Shown: positions 1 to 11,069 of the stretch, one piece after another | Layout: each line of letters opens with the position of its first letter | Numbering within the stretch: position 1 is the first letter of the stretch | Origin: Branchiostoma floridae | Taxonomy: Eukaryota; Chordata; Leptocardii; Amphioxiformes; Branchiostomatidae | Assembly (NCBI RefSeq): GCF_000003815.2 | Contig: NC_049987.1 | Location: 18,878,383 to 18,942,382, forward strand | DNA length: 64,000 nt | Direction: 5' to 3' | Program-made: the position numbers and the translations under genes | The notes under the pieces: generated by a model | Seen by the model: only the letters and a program-made list of their open reading frames with translations | The model's database searches: none | What the model was told of the DNA's origin: nothing

Positions 1-654
1 TACTGTTTCGGTGCTGTAGAATGGATTGTCATTAGATTTTGTATGTGGTAAGGTCATGTCCTTTGAAGAAAGCATTAGATTTTGGGCCCCCTGGTGGTTT
101 CCCAAGACAATGCAGCAGAAATTCTGTTTTCTTTTCAATTTCGTTTTCTGCACAAGCTATGGTCAGGACACGATTTTTGGCCGGTAGATAATTCTTGTGC
201 TCCGAAAGAATTCGAAAATTAAGCTTTGTTTTTTTTTTCATAAGAAGGGATACAGTCTGGGCCATCTGGTGACTTGTCCTAGAACTGCAGGGGTATTTTA
301 GTTCTTGAATTTGAAGCAAAGTGAGTCAAGCCAAGGTGGCTTGCAAACATCTGACTACTATATGGGTCAGTCCCATCCATGGTTACGATCAAGAATGGCA
401 CGCAACATACTGAAAATGTCAAAGCCAAATACAAGATGCTACGATGAGGGGGAGGGAGGAGGAGTGACTGAAAGAAGATACCCCAGATATGACCCAACCT
501 TATAATTCGGTTATTTAACCAGCCGCTGGGTGGTCTCATATATTCATATGTCATTCTTGAACGATATCAAAGGTCATCCCGGGGACCATTTCAAATTCGT
601 TTCTGAAACAAAACAAACCAACATTTTTTTCACTGTCAGAAAATGACGGCCACT

Positions 655-1143
655 TTATGATTGTTTTGTTTGTTTGCTTGCTTGCTCGCTTGCTTGTTTG
701 TTTGTTTGTTTGTTTAAACTTTGTATTGCTTGTTTGTTTGTTTGTTTGTTTGTTTGTTTAAACTTTGTATTGTATATCCGGCACACCGTCTCATGGCGTA
801 ACACACGGCATTTGTACAAATAGTACAACTTACATATATCCGGACAGGTTTATTTGATCCACTTTCACCAAAATTGGCACCTAATCTTTTCCATAAGTGC
901 GATGGCTTCTTTTACGTGCGTGAGGGTTGGCTCTCCTCAAACACGGGACCTCCATTAAACGTCCTATCTAAGGGACATCCTAACCGCTATTAGGTACTCA
1001 TTTTCAATTGAGTGAAGCGAGGAAATTGGTGTTTAGTGCCTTTCCCAATGGTACAACGTCGATGGGGCATGTTACGAGATTCCAACCAAGGACCCCCAGG
1101 GTCTAAGCCAAACACCCTACCATTGTGCCACTCCAACGCCACA
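655..1143 (-). repeat. tRNA-derived SINE-like element, head at right end
   Basis: Read on the minus strand, 1143 to about 1060 resembles a tRNA gene head. It has a box A-like stretch (TGGCACAATGG) and a box B-like stretch (GGTTGGAATCT, close to GGTTCRANTCC). The body runs left to a tail of TTTG repeats at 661-750. The body recurs at 12575-12802 and in part at 48867-48955, with shared blocks such as GGCGTAACA and GGCTCTCCTCAAACACGG. The box B mismatch and the dispersed copies argue against a working tRNA gene. The SINE reading is inferred from this structure. Confidence 0.6.
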
Positions 1144-1482
1144 TAAATAGTGTTGTCATATTCAGAACACGCATTTTTAATGAAATATCTTCTGCTAAAG
1201 GAAAAACTTTCCGTTTGGCTCCCAAGATGTTTTGCAATCAACCTTGTTCCCCCCATTTTAATTTTGCTTTTGGCAACCGTTAAAGTTTGCCTGGGTATAA
1301 GGTATAGCGCTCCAATCCTACCAGAATTGCTCGTAAACTCGACTCAATTTCCCACATGTATATGATGACTCACGAACGTGGCAGCTAGGAATCGTCAAAC
1401 ACTGGTTGCCCTCCAGTGACACATATTACTTCGCCTACGTCTTGAGAAATGGACATAGTCTAAAATGTGTAAATTGAACCAC

Positions 1483-1535
1483 AACTTGCATTCGCCTGAA
1501 GGTTTTTAAAAGAAACCTTTAGGCGTATGCAAGTT
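1483..1535. repeat. 53-bp foldback
   Basis: Two arms of about 23 bases are near-perfect reverse complements, beginning AACTTGCATTCGCCTGAAGG on the left, around a short A/T-rich loop. It is probably the remnant of a small inverted-repeat element. No coding sequence is nearby. Confidence 0.6.
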
Positions 1536-2232
1536 GCATATTTGAGGCATTCCACCGACTGACTTCAGAACAACTGTAATGTAACATATTCTTAAAAGAA
1601 AGCATCATTGATGAAACCTTTTCCCTTCCAAAGTTAATGTTTCATTGAATGCCCCAATTGTTAATGGATTACTTCTTTTTTTACTACTCTAGCATCCCTC
1701 ATTCAACTAAGTTGGCGACCTCCCTGCAACTGAAATTTGACAGTGCACATAGCGAGGTTCATACATAAAAACTACTGTTTTTCGCTTGGTGTGTTTTGTT
1801 GTATTTGCATTCATATGTTTACGTTTTGTATGATATTTCAATTATGATATCAAGAATTACACAAACCGAGTTTCGGTTGCAGCGAGGCCGCAGTAAGATC
1901 GCCGTCTAGTAGAATGCGGTACGAGGACTAGTCTGTCCAAAAGACTAAAAGGGTTATGAGTTTGATTCTGTATCATGACAAAATTGTATCCGTAAAACTT
2001 TTGATCTTAATTTCTATTAAATGTGACGTGTGCCATCTGTTAAAAATAGAGGAATCGGTCCTTTGAATTTGCATATGTATATTGTTTTACTTGACGGTTA
2101 TCACATATGCAAATTCACAGCTACCGCGGCCGGTTGACTTCCAGTTTAACCATCCAACATGGTGGACAACACTGACGTCATAGTCACGTGAGTGGCAAAC
2201 ACGTTTAATTGCACAACAAAATAGAAACCTAC

Positions 2233-2342
2233 CATTGGTTTGTTGTTCCTGTCCAGCAGTAACATACTCCCGAAACCCTGTAGTCTCAGCAAGCGTTTTT
2301 TCCATGACCGGATCTTCTTTCTGGAAGGTGTGGGCTTTCCAC
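2233..2342 (-). CDS. Possible internal exon, maybe integrin alpha
   Basis: On the minus strand a pyrimidine-rich acceptor (TTTCAG) precedes a 110-base open stretch that ends at a good donor (AATG/GTAGGT). One frame stays open and reads WKAHTFQKEDP through EQQTNG. It enters in phase 2 and leaves in phase 1. In integrin alpha chains the first beta-propeller blade has a CAPRW or CAHRW motif followed by a variable loop and GxCY. A W at the exon start and NG at the exon end would fit that, and the strand matches the integrin exons at 18.5-21.5 kb. Exon 2 there ends in phase 1, so at least one exon between them is missing, possibly in the gap at 12803. The exon shape is seen directly; its assignment is a weak inference. 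Confidence 0.35.
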
Positions 2343-2504
2343 CTGAAACGGCACAACGAATGCATTAGTTAAATAAGCAACGAAATAGAGAATAAGGTAA
2401 CATTTAAATACATAGTGTTAACATTCACATGGTCTAGCCTAACAAACTACTACTCTGTTTATTCACACTCAAACACATTCATAGAGATAGGTGGATGTAG
2501 ATAT

Positions 2505-2700
2505 AAATACTCCAGCTCTGTCCTGCCACTTGCTACACAATGAAATCGAACACCACGTACGTGTCTTGTACTTTACCAGTAACTATGGTGACAGTCTGGT
2601 GAAGGTCATTGACCTTATTTGTTAGGAGAAGAGGAAGAAATGACTTATCAAAAACAATATTTTCCCTTACGTGACTGTAAACCCAAAACACAATGAATAT
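2505..2700. repeat. Dispersed repeat, second copy at 50183-50350
   Basis: The block starting CTCTGTCCTGCCACTTGC matches 50189 onward. Both copies continue through a diverged stretch with CATTGAC and end in a segment ending TTTCCCTT. The two copies lie 48 kb apart and neither contains a supported gene. Confidence 0.55.
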
Positions 2701-3225
2701 ATAGTTATGCATACAACTTCACATTTAACTGACAGCTCTCGGGTTTAACCAGCCAAGATGGCGGACATTGTTGACGTCATAACCACGTGATGCAAATAAC
2801 GTATCCCGTTGGACCTTGACGGTGACGTTATTACATTTGCATATCACACTTCCAACTAACAAGAATGAAGACACTGGAACCTAGTGATTCTTCACCTTTA
2901 GGTGGAGAAATCCTAGACCGTGAGAAATTCAGGGTTTCGGCGCCATCACTGCCCAAGGCGAGCATACTGCAACTCATGCAAAAAATTAAAGGATACCGAA
3001 AAGGGTCTTCGGCAGATAAAAGGTGAGATACGTTCCCCAAAAACTAATTACGCGAAAGCCTGACGAATGTTTGGCTTCAGATACGCTCTGATGAAGAAAA
3101 GATATAAAAGGCTCACTCACATAGTAGGCATACCTTTGCAAGTCTTTAAGTGACAAAGGAACTTTTGCTAGTGCTAGTAAGCTATCCTGTTCTAAGTGGT
3201 GCATATCCTTTTCTGGTATTCTTTC

Positions 3226-3324
3226 CTAGCCTGGTATCCAGCCGTATTATAGCTCCCGAGTCTCGCAGATACGTATTTGCAGAGAGGACAGAAGAGACTC
3301 GGTATCGGCTGGATACCAGACTAG
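3226..3324. mobile_element. MITE of about 99 bp
   Basis: Terminal inverted repeats of about 30 bases: the left end begins CTAGCCTGGTATCCAGCCG and the right end is its near reverse complement ending GGATACCAGACTAG. The arms also share the GAGTCTC block. Non-autonomous; no coding content. Confidence 0.7.
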
Positions 3325-3464
3325 TTCTTTCCAACAACTTCAACTTAAAATTTCATCTATTTTACGTTCTTTCTTGCGTCAAAGGGTCGCAAAAATCGTT
3401 TTTGCATACATTATGATATATCATTTATTAGGACTTGAAATGATGCAATTTGTATCTTTGTTAT

Positions 3465-3550
3465 ATCTTGTTTGACTCCTCTCATGACTTTAATGAAAAG
3501 CGGCCTGCAGGCCGATTTGAGATTTTATGAATAAACGAAGGCTCAAAGAA
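3465..3550 (+). repeat. Probable LINE 3' tail fragment, partner at 19690-19790
   Basis: The stretch with AAAAGCGGCCTGCAGGCCGA and TTATGAATAAA is found in reverse complement at 19690-19790. There it is followed by TTTG repeats, which are CAAA repeats when read in the same sense. A shared unique block ending in an AATAAA-like stretch and a simple repeat is typical of non-LTR retrotransposon 3' ends. No reverse-transcriptase sequence remains. Confidence 0.4.
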
Positions 3551-3989
3551 GCAAGATATTTTAAGATAAAGTCCCTTAAGAAAAGAAAGTGATGAGCATG
3601 TATTGTTGATAATCTCGTAATGGACACACCACTTCCCACGGTGATTCTTTCAAGGCTAAGATAACAGAGAAATCCTTTAAGGAATAGAGTAATCCTTTAA
3701 GAAGGTGGTATCAGCTGTCACATCTGCGTGGGTCGCTCGGCGTGAAATGATGGAAACCAGAATTACACCTACCGTAGATTGTGAAATTTTCTCTCTATCT
3801 CTTTTAAGATAGTTTGCGCTTTCTTGAGAATATATGTTTCATCTTTTGTTGTTTTACTACTAGTTGTTTCAACCTCGAAGTCCAAGACACTAAAAACTTA
3901 CTACAGTGTCGTAAAATCAAATTGGCCTAAACATATGATCAGACTATCGAGTGTCAACCTATTAAAGACTATAATCTTATCCAAACAAA

Positions 3990-4300
3990 ATTGTCAATTT
4001 GTTACCTCCATGAAAAATGGAGGTATATTGTGTGTGTGTGTGTGTGGCTGTCTGTCTGTGTCTGTGTGTCTGTGTTTGTTTCAGATATCTATTGTCGGTA
4101 TAACGTAAAAACCTCTGGATGTACAGTATTGTAATGATATTTGGTAAATGCAGGTGTTGTGAAGACGAAGGTCAATTTCCATTTTGGGCCCCCTTAGTGT
4201 GTGACCTTGGTACAGCAACAAAAATTCAAGTTTTGGTATCTTCTCATAGACATGCCATGGTTTTCATTATCTTGTGGCAGATAACTCTTGTTAGAGATAT
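3990..4300 (+). repeat. Dispersed repeat with short terminal hairpin
   Basis: A hairpin (ACCTCCATGAAAAATGGAGG, from about 4004) is followed by TG/CTGT simple repeat and then a block with CCTCTGGATG and CATTTTGGGCCCCC. The block recurs at 35030-35165, and a related one in reverse at 43570-43710. Similar terminal hairpins occur near 17090, 42393, 48394 and 53787. The hairpin-plus-body pattern suggests a mobile family, but I cannot name the class. Confidence 0.5.
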
Positions 4301-4405
4301 CATCGACGCTTATAGTTATATGAAATATTTGCACAGGCTCTCATTGGGAATTGTGCATATACAACAAACACACAAGTTACCACACGTGTACAACTTTAAT
4401 TTAGA

Positions 4406-4505
4406 NNNNNNNNNNNNNNNNNNNNNNNNNNNNNNNNNNNNNNNNNNNNNNNNNNNNNNNNNNNNNNNNNNNNNNNNNNNNNNNNNNNNNNNNNNNNNNN
4501 NNNNN
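4406..4505. other. Assembly gap, 100 N
   Basis: A run of exactly 100 N, probably a scaffold gap of unknown true size. Any open frame crossing it has no support. Confidence 0.99.
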
Positions 4506-4569
4506 GATCAACCGTAGTTTTCTGTTGTGTCTTGTCTACTGGATGCGATAGAGAAAAACTATCGCCAAT

Positions 4570-5332
4570 GTTGTAAATGCATTTTAAGTTCGCGGGGATT
4601 TCATTTCGCGGAAAGAAATGAGTGGTGTGTTCGCGGTGGTTCTGAGTTGGCGATAGCGCTATAGTTGCAAACTGTATAGAAATGGAAACCAGTTAGAAAC
4701 CACCTAGTAGCGACTGGTCAAAGATGCTACAGACGAACAGAACAGTCACTTTTGGTAGTATTGGCGTGATCAACTGTCACTGATTTTACCATATCTACCC
4801 TCTGGATACGTAGCACTTCTTGGTAAATATGTGCTCAATGTTCAAGTACTAAAGTATCTATGTTCAATTTGTGCTTTGTTGCTCATACTATTCTTACATC
4901 TTCACCGTTACAGGTGCCTCAGACACATTACCATACAGTACAATATATACGTACAGGTGGTATCCCACTGCACTTAGGGCACCGGTGCGGCACTGCGGGG
5001 TTTGTTCACTGCGGCACTGCTGTGTCATTTTCGCCCATTTTTACAATTCAGATATTGCATAATACGTAAAAGTATGACTTAGAAGACAACAAAATACACA
5101 AAACGTAAGAAAATTCGTTCTTTATCTATGAAATTCGTTGAGTATCTTTTGAATCCCGCAGTACCGCACCGCTGCCCCAAGTGCAGTGAGATACCACCTT
5201 TAGACAAGGGGATAGGCGGGCAGAAGACAGAGCAAAAATGTTCGCATTGGTTTTGGGTTCGTGGTGAAACTGTCACTGCGAAAAAAATGCGAACACTTAA
5301 ACCACAGCGAACATTTCTACATTTACAGTATT
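4570..5332. mobile_element. CGCGGT-family MITE split by a second MITE
   Basis: The left half (about 4570-4665) and right half (about 5235-5332, ending ATTTACAGTA) match, in order, the two halves of the intact copy at 9789-9994. The roughly 550 bases between them include a different MITE (4955-5199). This is most simply an old element interrupted by a younger one. Confidence 0.7.
4955..5199. mobile_element. MITE, GGTGGTAT family, inserted copy
   Basis: Inverted termini of about 45 bases: left begins AGGTGGTATCCCACTGCACT and right ends AGTGCAGTGAGATACCACCT. The family recurs at 15441-15875 and, more diverged, at 14606-14847; all share ATACGTAA and TATGACTTAGAAGA in the body. No open reading frame of note. 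Confidence 0.8.
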
Positions 5333-5339
5333 CCATGAT

Positions 5340-6050
5340 GGGTTGGTATCACCGTCAGCCATCTTTATACTCGACAGGAACGGATGTTTGCGCATCTATG
5401 GTCCAGACGAAAACGATACTGTCTCACGCGAACTGAATTCTCCACTAGCTAGCTGGAGATGTTTGAGTATGTGCCGTCGTTAGATGGCCATTTGGTGTTG
5501 GTACGGTATAAATTTCAGGGCCGGGTATGTTGCCTTCACCAATAACGTTAGGTATTTATCGATATTGGATATCTCTAAAAACCTACTTACCTAGTCCCTT
5601 GACCTCCAGGTCGTTGGGGGGATAGAAAATATGATAAAAAATTAAAACTTGAGATCCGTTGCTAATTTCCGAAAATAAAACAGCTTACATGGCTACAATT
5701 TTCTGTATCTGCTATTTGAATCACTACATGATGATACACGTACAAAGCTGTACAACTTTAAATTTGATTGTTCTAACGAATTTGATTCATTTCGTTCGAT
5801 AGATGTATTAAACTACATTCTAGGAGATAACTCTTACTGAATACAAAGATGGATATATCAAAGAATGTTTAGACCTTCAAACCAATAGTGTAAATGACAT
5901 GTTATAGTCAAAATTGTTGATTCATTCCCATCTATTCATGTAAATAAATTCTTTTTGTATAGACTTGTTTGTTTATGCATGTATATTTGTAGTAGACTTT
6001 ACGAAAGTTTCTTGACTTGTGTCAATGAAGATTTTCCATGTATTGGCAGT
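5340..6050. other. No gene recognised
   Basis: A/T-rich unique-looking sequence. I see no open frame with protein-like composition, no RNA gene and no obvious repeat partner inside the window. Confidence 0.5.
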
Positions 6051-6054
6051 ACTG

Positions 6055-6189
6055 TTATGGCTGTGTTTTTATATCTAACTGTGCCATCGTTTCATCAATG
6101 TAGTACTTGGCTAGCTGGGCTCTATTTCTCTTCATAGCGTCAATGTCAACAGTGCGCTGTTCAGTGACACCGCGAGGATTGGAGTTCAT
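6055..6189 (-). CDS. Short open frame, 44 codons, unidentified
   Basis: A minus-strand frame from ATG at 6189 to TAA at 6055 encodes 44 residues including the stretch TEQRTVDIDAMKRNRAQLAK. It is hydrophilic and looks helical, with protein-like composition unlike the low-complexity frames around it. The frame is also open a few codons upstream of the ATG, so it could be the last exon of a longer product or a relic from a mobile element. No splice acceptor is convincing and I do not recognise the family. Confidence 0.3.
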   Translation of the reverse strand: MNSNPRGVTEQRTVDIDAMKRNRAQLAKYYIDETMAQLDIKTQP

Positions 6190-6194
6190 TCCAA

Positions 6195-7425
6195 GAAAAA
6201 TATACGACGTACATGTTGTAACAATGTAGCACAAAACAGTGAAATACTAGTCACTGTACTACATCGTCGACGTCCCACAATGTGACACAGTGCTACAAAT
6301 ATTCGGGAAGCAAAGAAGCTAGATTCTTTTACCAAGTTTATCAGAAGTGACGTGCCCATCAAATTTCTCTCAGCCGGCTAGCCGAAGGGGGGCGGTACAA
6401 ACTTCCAGAAACCTTTGACCCCTAGTGTCCGTATCGTAACGTTTCAGAGTTTGATATTGGTCATTCATATTGAAGTAGGCCGTCGGTACAAGTTACGATC
6501 GAAAGTTGAAGTTAGCCAAAACCTGGACGTACAATGAAAAATACATATACCCATTCGGCCTGATGTATAATATTTACATGTATGTAGTGGTGGAGATTAA
6601 AAAATATACGTGATTTCACTGTAGAATGGGTGAAAAGCCACTGTCATTAGTGCGGAGACATAAAACTCTAGGTATTCCATCAATCCAGCCTCGCATCATG
6701 ACAACTACACAATTAAAAGCACCACAATCAGTTTATCGCTTGAACCAATCAATCTCTTCTACAATATACCAATCCCGAAGCGCCACAATGCCTCCTTCAA
6801 AACGTATAAATGCAAATATTTGACGGACGTCCCTCATTGGTCGAACCGCTAATTTTCACGCTATGATTGGTTGCATCATAATTGAGATGGACAGTCTTGT
6901 ACAGCTGTATTCAATCAAAATACAACGTAAAAACACAGACACGAAACCCACTGTAGTTTATGTAAATTACAGCTGTCAGTTTTATGTGACAGATTACAGG
7001 ACAAAACGATGTACCCAGTCTGGGGTAGTTTGGCTGGCAGCCAAGAAAACCAGACGTAATCAATCTTTTAAAAATATCAAAATAATCCACCGGGAAATCA
7101 TATCTCTTAGAAATATTACGATACTCTAATCGTCTGTCTATTTATCATGCCTACTCATTGACCTATTGTCTTGTAATGTATAGATGTATGGAGTTGTATT
7201 GGCTTTTTGTGATTTGATGACATAGTTGGCAATTGTAGACCACCCTACCCCCTACCACCATCCCTCGTAATGAAAGATGTAATAGAATATAGGCGGCGAC
7301 GAGAATGCACACATAGGAGCCAAGATCGGCGTGCCACTGTGTCTACGGTAATTAACTGGATGAAAAGTCGTTGCTCGTTTCTCAGCCAAGTGACTGACAA
7401 GATGAGACGAATTGATAAATCTTTT
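6195..7425. other. No gene recognised
   Basis: The stretch contains scattered open frames of 60-90 codons without protein family features. A weak foldback (TGTAGCAC at 6225 against GTGCTACA at 6290) is the only structure I see. Confidence 0.45.
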
Positions 7426-7431
7426 GAGATT

Positions 7432-7830
7432 TTCTGCCAAGACATATGGTGGTGTCATCAGCTTGTGTGCCAATGATTTCTTCATGGTGAAAAAATATCT
7501 ACCAAGTTTGCCAAATTGGAAAGCGTTACAAGGGTTGGGCTATATGGGAGTGAACCATGTTATACGGCGTTTTAATGCTTTGCGGCGGTGGGCACAATTA
7601 GCACAGAGCGTGTGGACACCAATGCCCCCATATGTCTTTCTGCCAAGACATATATAATGGTATCATCAGCTTTTGTGCCAAAGATTTCTTCATGGTGAAA
7701 AAATATCTACCAAGTTTGCCAAATTGGAAAGCGTTACAAGGGCTGGGCTATACTGGAGTCAACCACGGCATTTTAATGCTTTGCCGGTGGTAGGCACAAT
7801 TAGCACGGTGCGTGTAGACATTATAGGGGA
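7432..7830. repeat. Tandem duplication, 206-bp unit, two copies
   Basis: Copy 1 starts at 7432 and copy 2 at 7638, both with TTCTGCCAAGACATAT. They stay closely matched through a long shared core (ATGGTGAAAAAATATCTACC) to GCACAATTAGCACG. The few differences suggest a fairly recent duplication. No supported coding function. Confidence 0.85.
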
Positions 7831-8119
7831 AGGTTAAATGCCAAATACGTACGTATACGGCTATAAAAGCGCTAAAGGGGAATGGCGCATTTGGCAATCA
7901 GACCGTACCATCTATCCGTAGGGGGTATTCGGAACTTTTTAATGGGTGGGGCCAACCCCCCACATGGTATCTTTTTATGTGTTATAGGAATTCTCTGTAG
8001 AATCCCTATATCAAAACTTGTAACACTTGTGACAGGAATCAGGAAGGTCATGTATATCAGGACACACCAACTGTCATTCAACAGGGACGGCGGACGGTAT
8101 AGACTTCCTGGCACTTCTG

Positions 8120-9480
8120 ACGTCCCATGTCCGCAAGACCACGTGACCTATATGATTAGGCACTTGAACTGTAAGGAAGACTGCAAGTCGAAACTTTTAA
8201 GGCACCGACTTTTATTTTAGTTTGAGTAAGGCTTTGTTGTATGTGTGGCCGACCTATATTCGACAGTCCTACTACCCCCTGTAGTCGCTACGTTTGGATC
8301 AACATAATTGAGTGTCAACGTTAGTTCTTGTGCTAGTAACCAGCTACGGGGTTTCAAAAAGGCCGCTTGTTAATGTTAGTCATCCTCAGCTGCCGTCAGA
8401 ATTCAATTCTGACATATCTAGGTTTGTTGTGAGATTTGAACGTGCACTGCCACTGAGAGGCTACAAATTAGGTTATATCAAGATGTATTCTACTGCCCAT
8501 TCCAATCAAGGGCAGACAAAGCAACCATATACAGCTCCGCCAAAAACTGCCAACGGTGCTGGAGAAAGTACTAAAACTATGAACTTGGACAATAACCACT
8601 ACATTGTACCTGACTTACAGTCTAGCATATGGCTCTAACTCGTTAACTTACTTCGTCACTAAAACGTGCTATTCCTACTACAAAGATGCAGATTTACCAC
8701 TGAAAAAAAATATTGAAATGCATTTGTATTGTGCGGATGTTGATCTTGGGTTTGGGATCATATTGAACGCATGGGTTCTCTCTAAAAGAGAACTGAGGTC
8801 TTAATAAACATCTTAATACAGACCTGTGCCTAAAACTCTGTACCTGTACCTAATGTTCCGTTAAGTTACGGATCAAACCTTACAGTATTGGCTACAAAAA
8901 TTCTTCTTCAGCAGGTTTAAGGTGGCAGCCTGAAAAGAAAGAAGACATACATGCCCTTTCCTACAGTACACGTATTCTCTAGACACATTACGGGATTATC
9001 CGATAAGTCCAAGCAAAAGATTTAACTCAAATTCTTCTCGTCAAGTTATACCTAAATATATTGTATCTCAAATGTACAATGATAACTCCACATTTGGTTG
9101 GTAAAGAGGGCCTAAGATGACGTTTCAGGTTCAGATAGCCTTTAGCCTTTAGGTTAAGATAGAAATAGCCTTTATTCCCTTTATTAGCAATTGTCATTCT
9201 TTGCAGGGAGCGTTTGTCACATATATATCCCCTCTCTTTCCCCCTCCTTTTGGGACCCCTCCTGTCGTTTTCTTTAAAAAATGGGTGACGACAAGGTTAC
9301 GAGAAAATCCCCTTGATCACATTTTGTACACTACTAACTGGCCTCCTTCTGTCAAACCTGCTACAACGTGATGGTCCTACAAGACGAAACTAAATTTTCT
9401 CCTCAGAAAAATGCTCCTACGCAAATTCCACCTCACGTATCTAATTCTGTAAAGATGCGGGGCAGCTGTATCACAACATA
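8120..9480. other. No gene recognised
   Basis: Several frames of 60-110 codons are open but show no recognisable domain, start context or splice pattern. The stretch just left (7990-8115) resembles 16840-16940 (an ACACACCAA/ACAC...CAAC block followed by GGACGG or GACGGGGG). I treat that as diverged repeat. Confidence 0.4.
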
Positions 9481-9489
9481 CAGCTACAC

Positions 9490-10215
9490 CTGAAATGTTT
9501 CACCTGTAAAGCCTAGCACCTGCAGGTGGCCTTGTCACCCAAACGTCTTCCAATCCGTTGTAATTTATTATGTCTTTCAACAGCGTTACTGGATGCCGTT
9601 ATACCACGTTTATCACCTTGATCCTCTATCATTTTATGCTCCATGAGAGTGGCCAGGTGACCTGGTGTCACTTCACCTGAAATGTTCCACCTGCAAGGCC
9701 TAGCACCTGCAGGTGGCCTCAAGCCTCGCCTAAACGTCTCCTCAAATCCCATTGTGATTTCAGCCAAAACAGTTACGAAAAAAGCGGATACTGCATTTAA
9801 GTTCGCGGGGACTTAATTTCGCGGTAGCGGGAAAGATGACTTTTCGCGGTGGTTTTAATTTCGCGGTAATACCATAGACTACAGTCTAATACCACAATAG
9901 AAAAATGTTCGCGGTGGTTTTAAGTTCGCGGTGAAGCGGTCACCGCGAAAACCGTGAACATTAATCCACCGCGAACATTTCTGCATTTACAGTACTATCT
10001 AAAACGTCTGACCATTTCCAAATTATATATAGTGTTGCTTCAGTAACTGCATTTTGGAGGATTTCGTTACCTGGATGTCTAACCTTCATCGACGTTCCCG
10101 CTGTGATTTATTGTATCTTTCGACAGCGTTACTGGACGCCGTTATACCACGTTTATCACCTTGATCCCTGTATAACGTTGTGCTCCCTTGAGGCGCCCAG
10201 GTGACCTGGTGCCAC
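9490..10215. repeat. Degenerate tandem repeat interrupted by a MITE
   Basis: A block with ACCTGAAATGTT, CCTAGCACCTGCAGGTGGCC and AAACGTCT occurs at about 9488 and again at 9677. A second block with CAGCGTTACTGGA and CCACGTTTATCACCTTGATC occurs at 9581 and 10129. The order indicates about 2.5 units of roughly 190 bases, with a CGCGGT MITE (9789-9994) inserted in the later part. Confidence 0.65.
9789..9994. mobile_element. CGCGGT-family MITE, full-length
   Basis: Length about 206 bases. Termini are TACTG...ATGCA type inverted repeats (right end TGCATTTACAGTA). The interior has many alternating TTCGCGGT and ACCGCGAA blocks in both directions, so the strand can fold extensively. Other copies: 30320-30530, 56296-56507 and the split copy at 4570-5332. 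Flanking TA suggests TA target-site duplication. Confidence 0.85.
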
Positions 10216-10219
10216 CGTA

Positions 10220-10925
10220 ATCAAACCGTGGGTCAGGACAAATGTCCCTAAGTGACCCGGAATGCGAGACCTCTGCAGTATCTTGTCTCTACAATCAGGT
10301 TGGGGAGCACACGGTGGTGTACTGTTTATGATTAAGGCCATGGCGCCGTGCCAACAATATTCAATCTCCAACGATGCATTTGACTTTGTGGCAACCGAGA
10401 AGAGGTACCTTAGAGTTTTAACGACGGGGGTGTTATACCTTTGTAGGTACAGCCGTTTTTTTTTTATTCTACGTACACCTGACACCCAAATTTATCATAT
10501 GTAGCGTAATCCCCGCATTCCGTGTAAGACGTAGCTGCCTGAATTTAGCGACAAGCGAAGCCAGGCCGTCGAATTGAATGGCATACGTACAAGGTTGCTG
10601 TTATTTCTGAATTTAGCGTAGAGCGTTGATAGTACCCCCCTCCATGTAGGTCCCATGTTATAGAGCCAATGGTCGTTACGCACTACACCTTTTCCTATAG
10701 CTACTTCAAGTTCATTCAAATACTTGCTGTTACTTCTCCCACTGTCCATAGGACTGTTGCCAAAACCAACGTACTATATTTTAAGACATACAAGTAGACT
10801 GAAAATATCGAGGTTCACGGTGTGCGGAGCACGTTTGTACTGAGTTTGTACTAAGCATTTTTAAGCCACATCTGATTCCGACTCACGGAATCTGCACTGC
10901 GTAATTATAAAATAAATAATGGCAA
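10220..10925. other. No gene recognised
   Basis: Unique-looking sequence with no supported coding region. Frames of 80-109 codons overlap on both strands and lack family features. Confidence 0.4.
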
Positions 10926-10928
10926 ACA

Positions 10929-11065
10929 ACTGTGTGTGTGTGTGTGTGTGTCTGTCTGTCTTTGCGTGTGTCTGTCTGTCTGTCTGTCTGTCTAACTATA
11001 CTATGTTTGTGTGTGTGTTTGTACGTATTATCGCGCGGTGTGTGTGCGTGTGTGTGTGTGTTCGT
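10929..11065. repeat. Compound microsatellite TG / CTGT
   Basis: Alternating TG and CTGT runs with interruptions. It creates spurious Cys/Val-rich frames on the plus strand and Thr/His-rich frames on the minus strand. Confidence 0.95.
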
Positions 11066-11069
11066 GTCG

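Larger units (their letters stand above)
2050..2850. promoter_or_regulatory. Paired blocks with CRE, E-box and octamer-like motifs
   Basis: Two related blocks (2060-2200 and 2730-2850) share GTTTAACCA, an ATGGTGG or ATGGCGG core, TGACGTCA (CRE), CACGTGA (E-box) and ATTTGCAT or ATGCAAAT (octamer). They appear to be diverged duplicates separated by about 650 bases. Whether they act as promoters or only descend from a repeat cannot be told; no gene start is visible beside them. Confidence 0.3.

Noticed and set aside
1060..1143. tRNA gene
   Set aside because: Box B is imperfect, no cloverleaf could be closed by eye, and the sequence belongs to a dispersed repeat.
4119..4517. 132-codon open frame
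   Set aside because: About a third of it is unknown bases from the gap.
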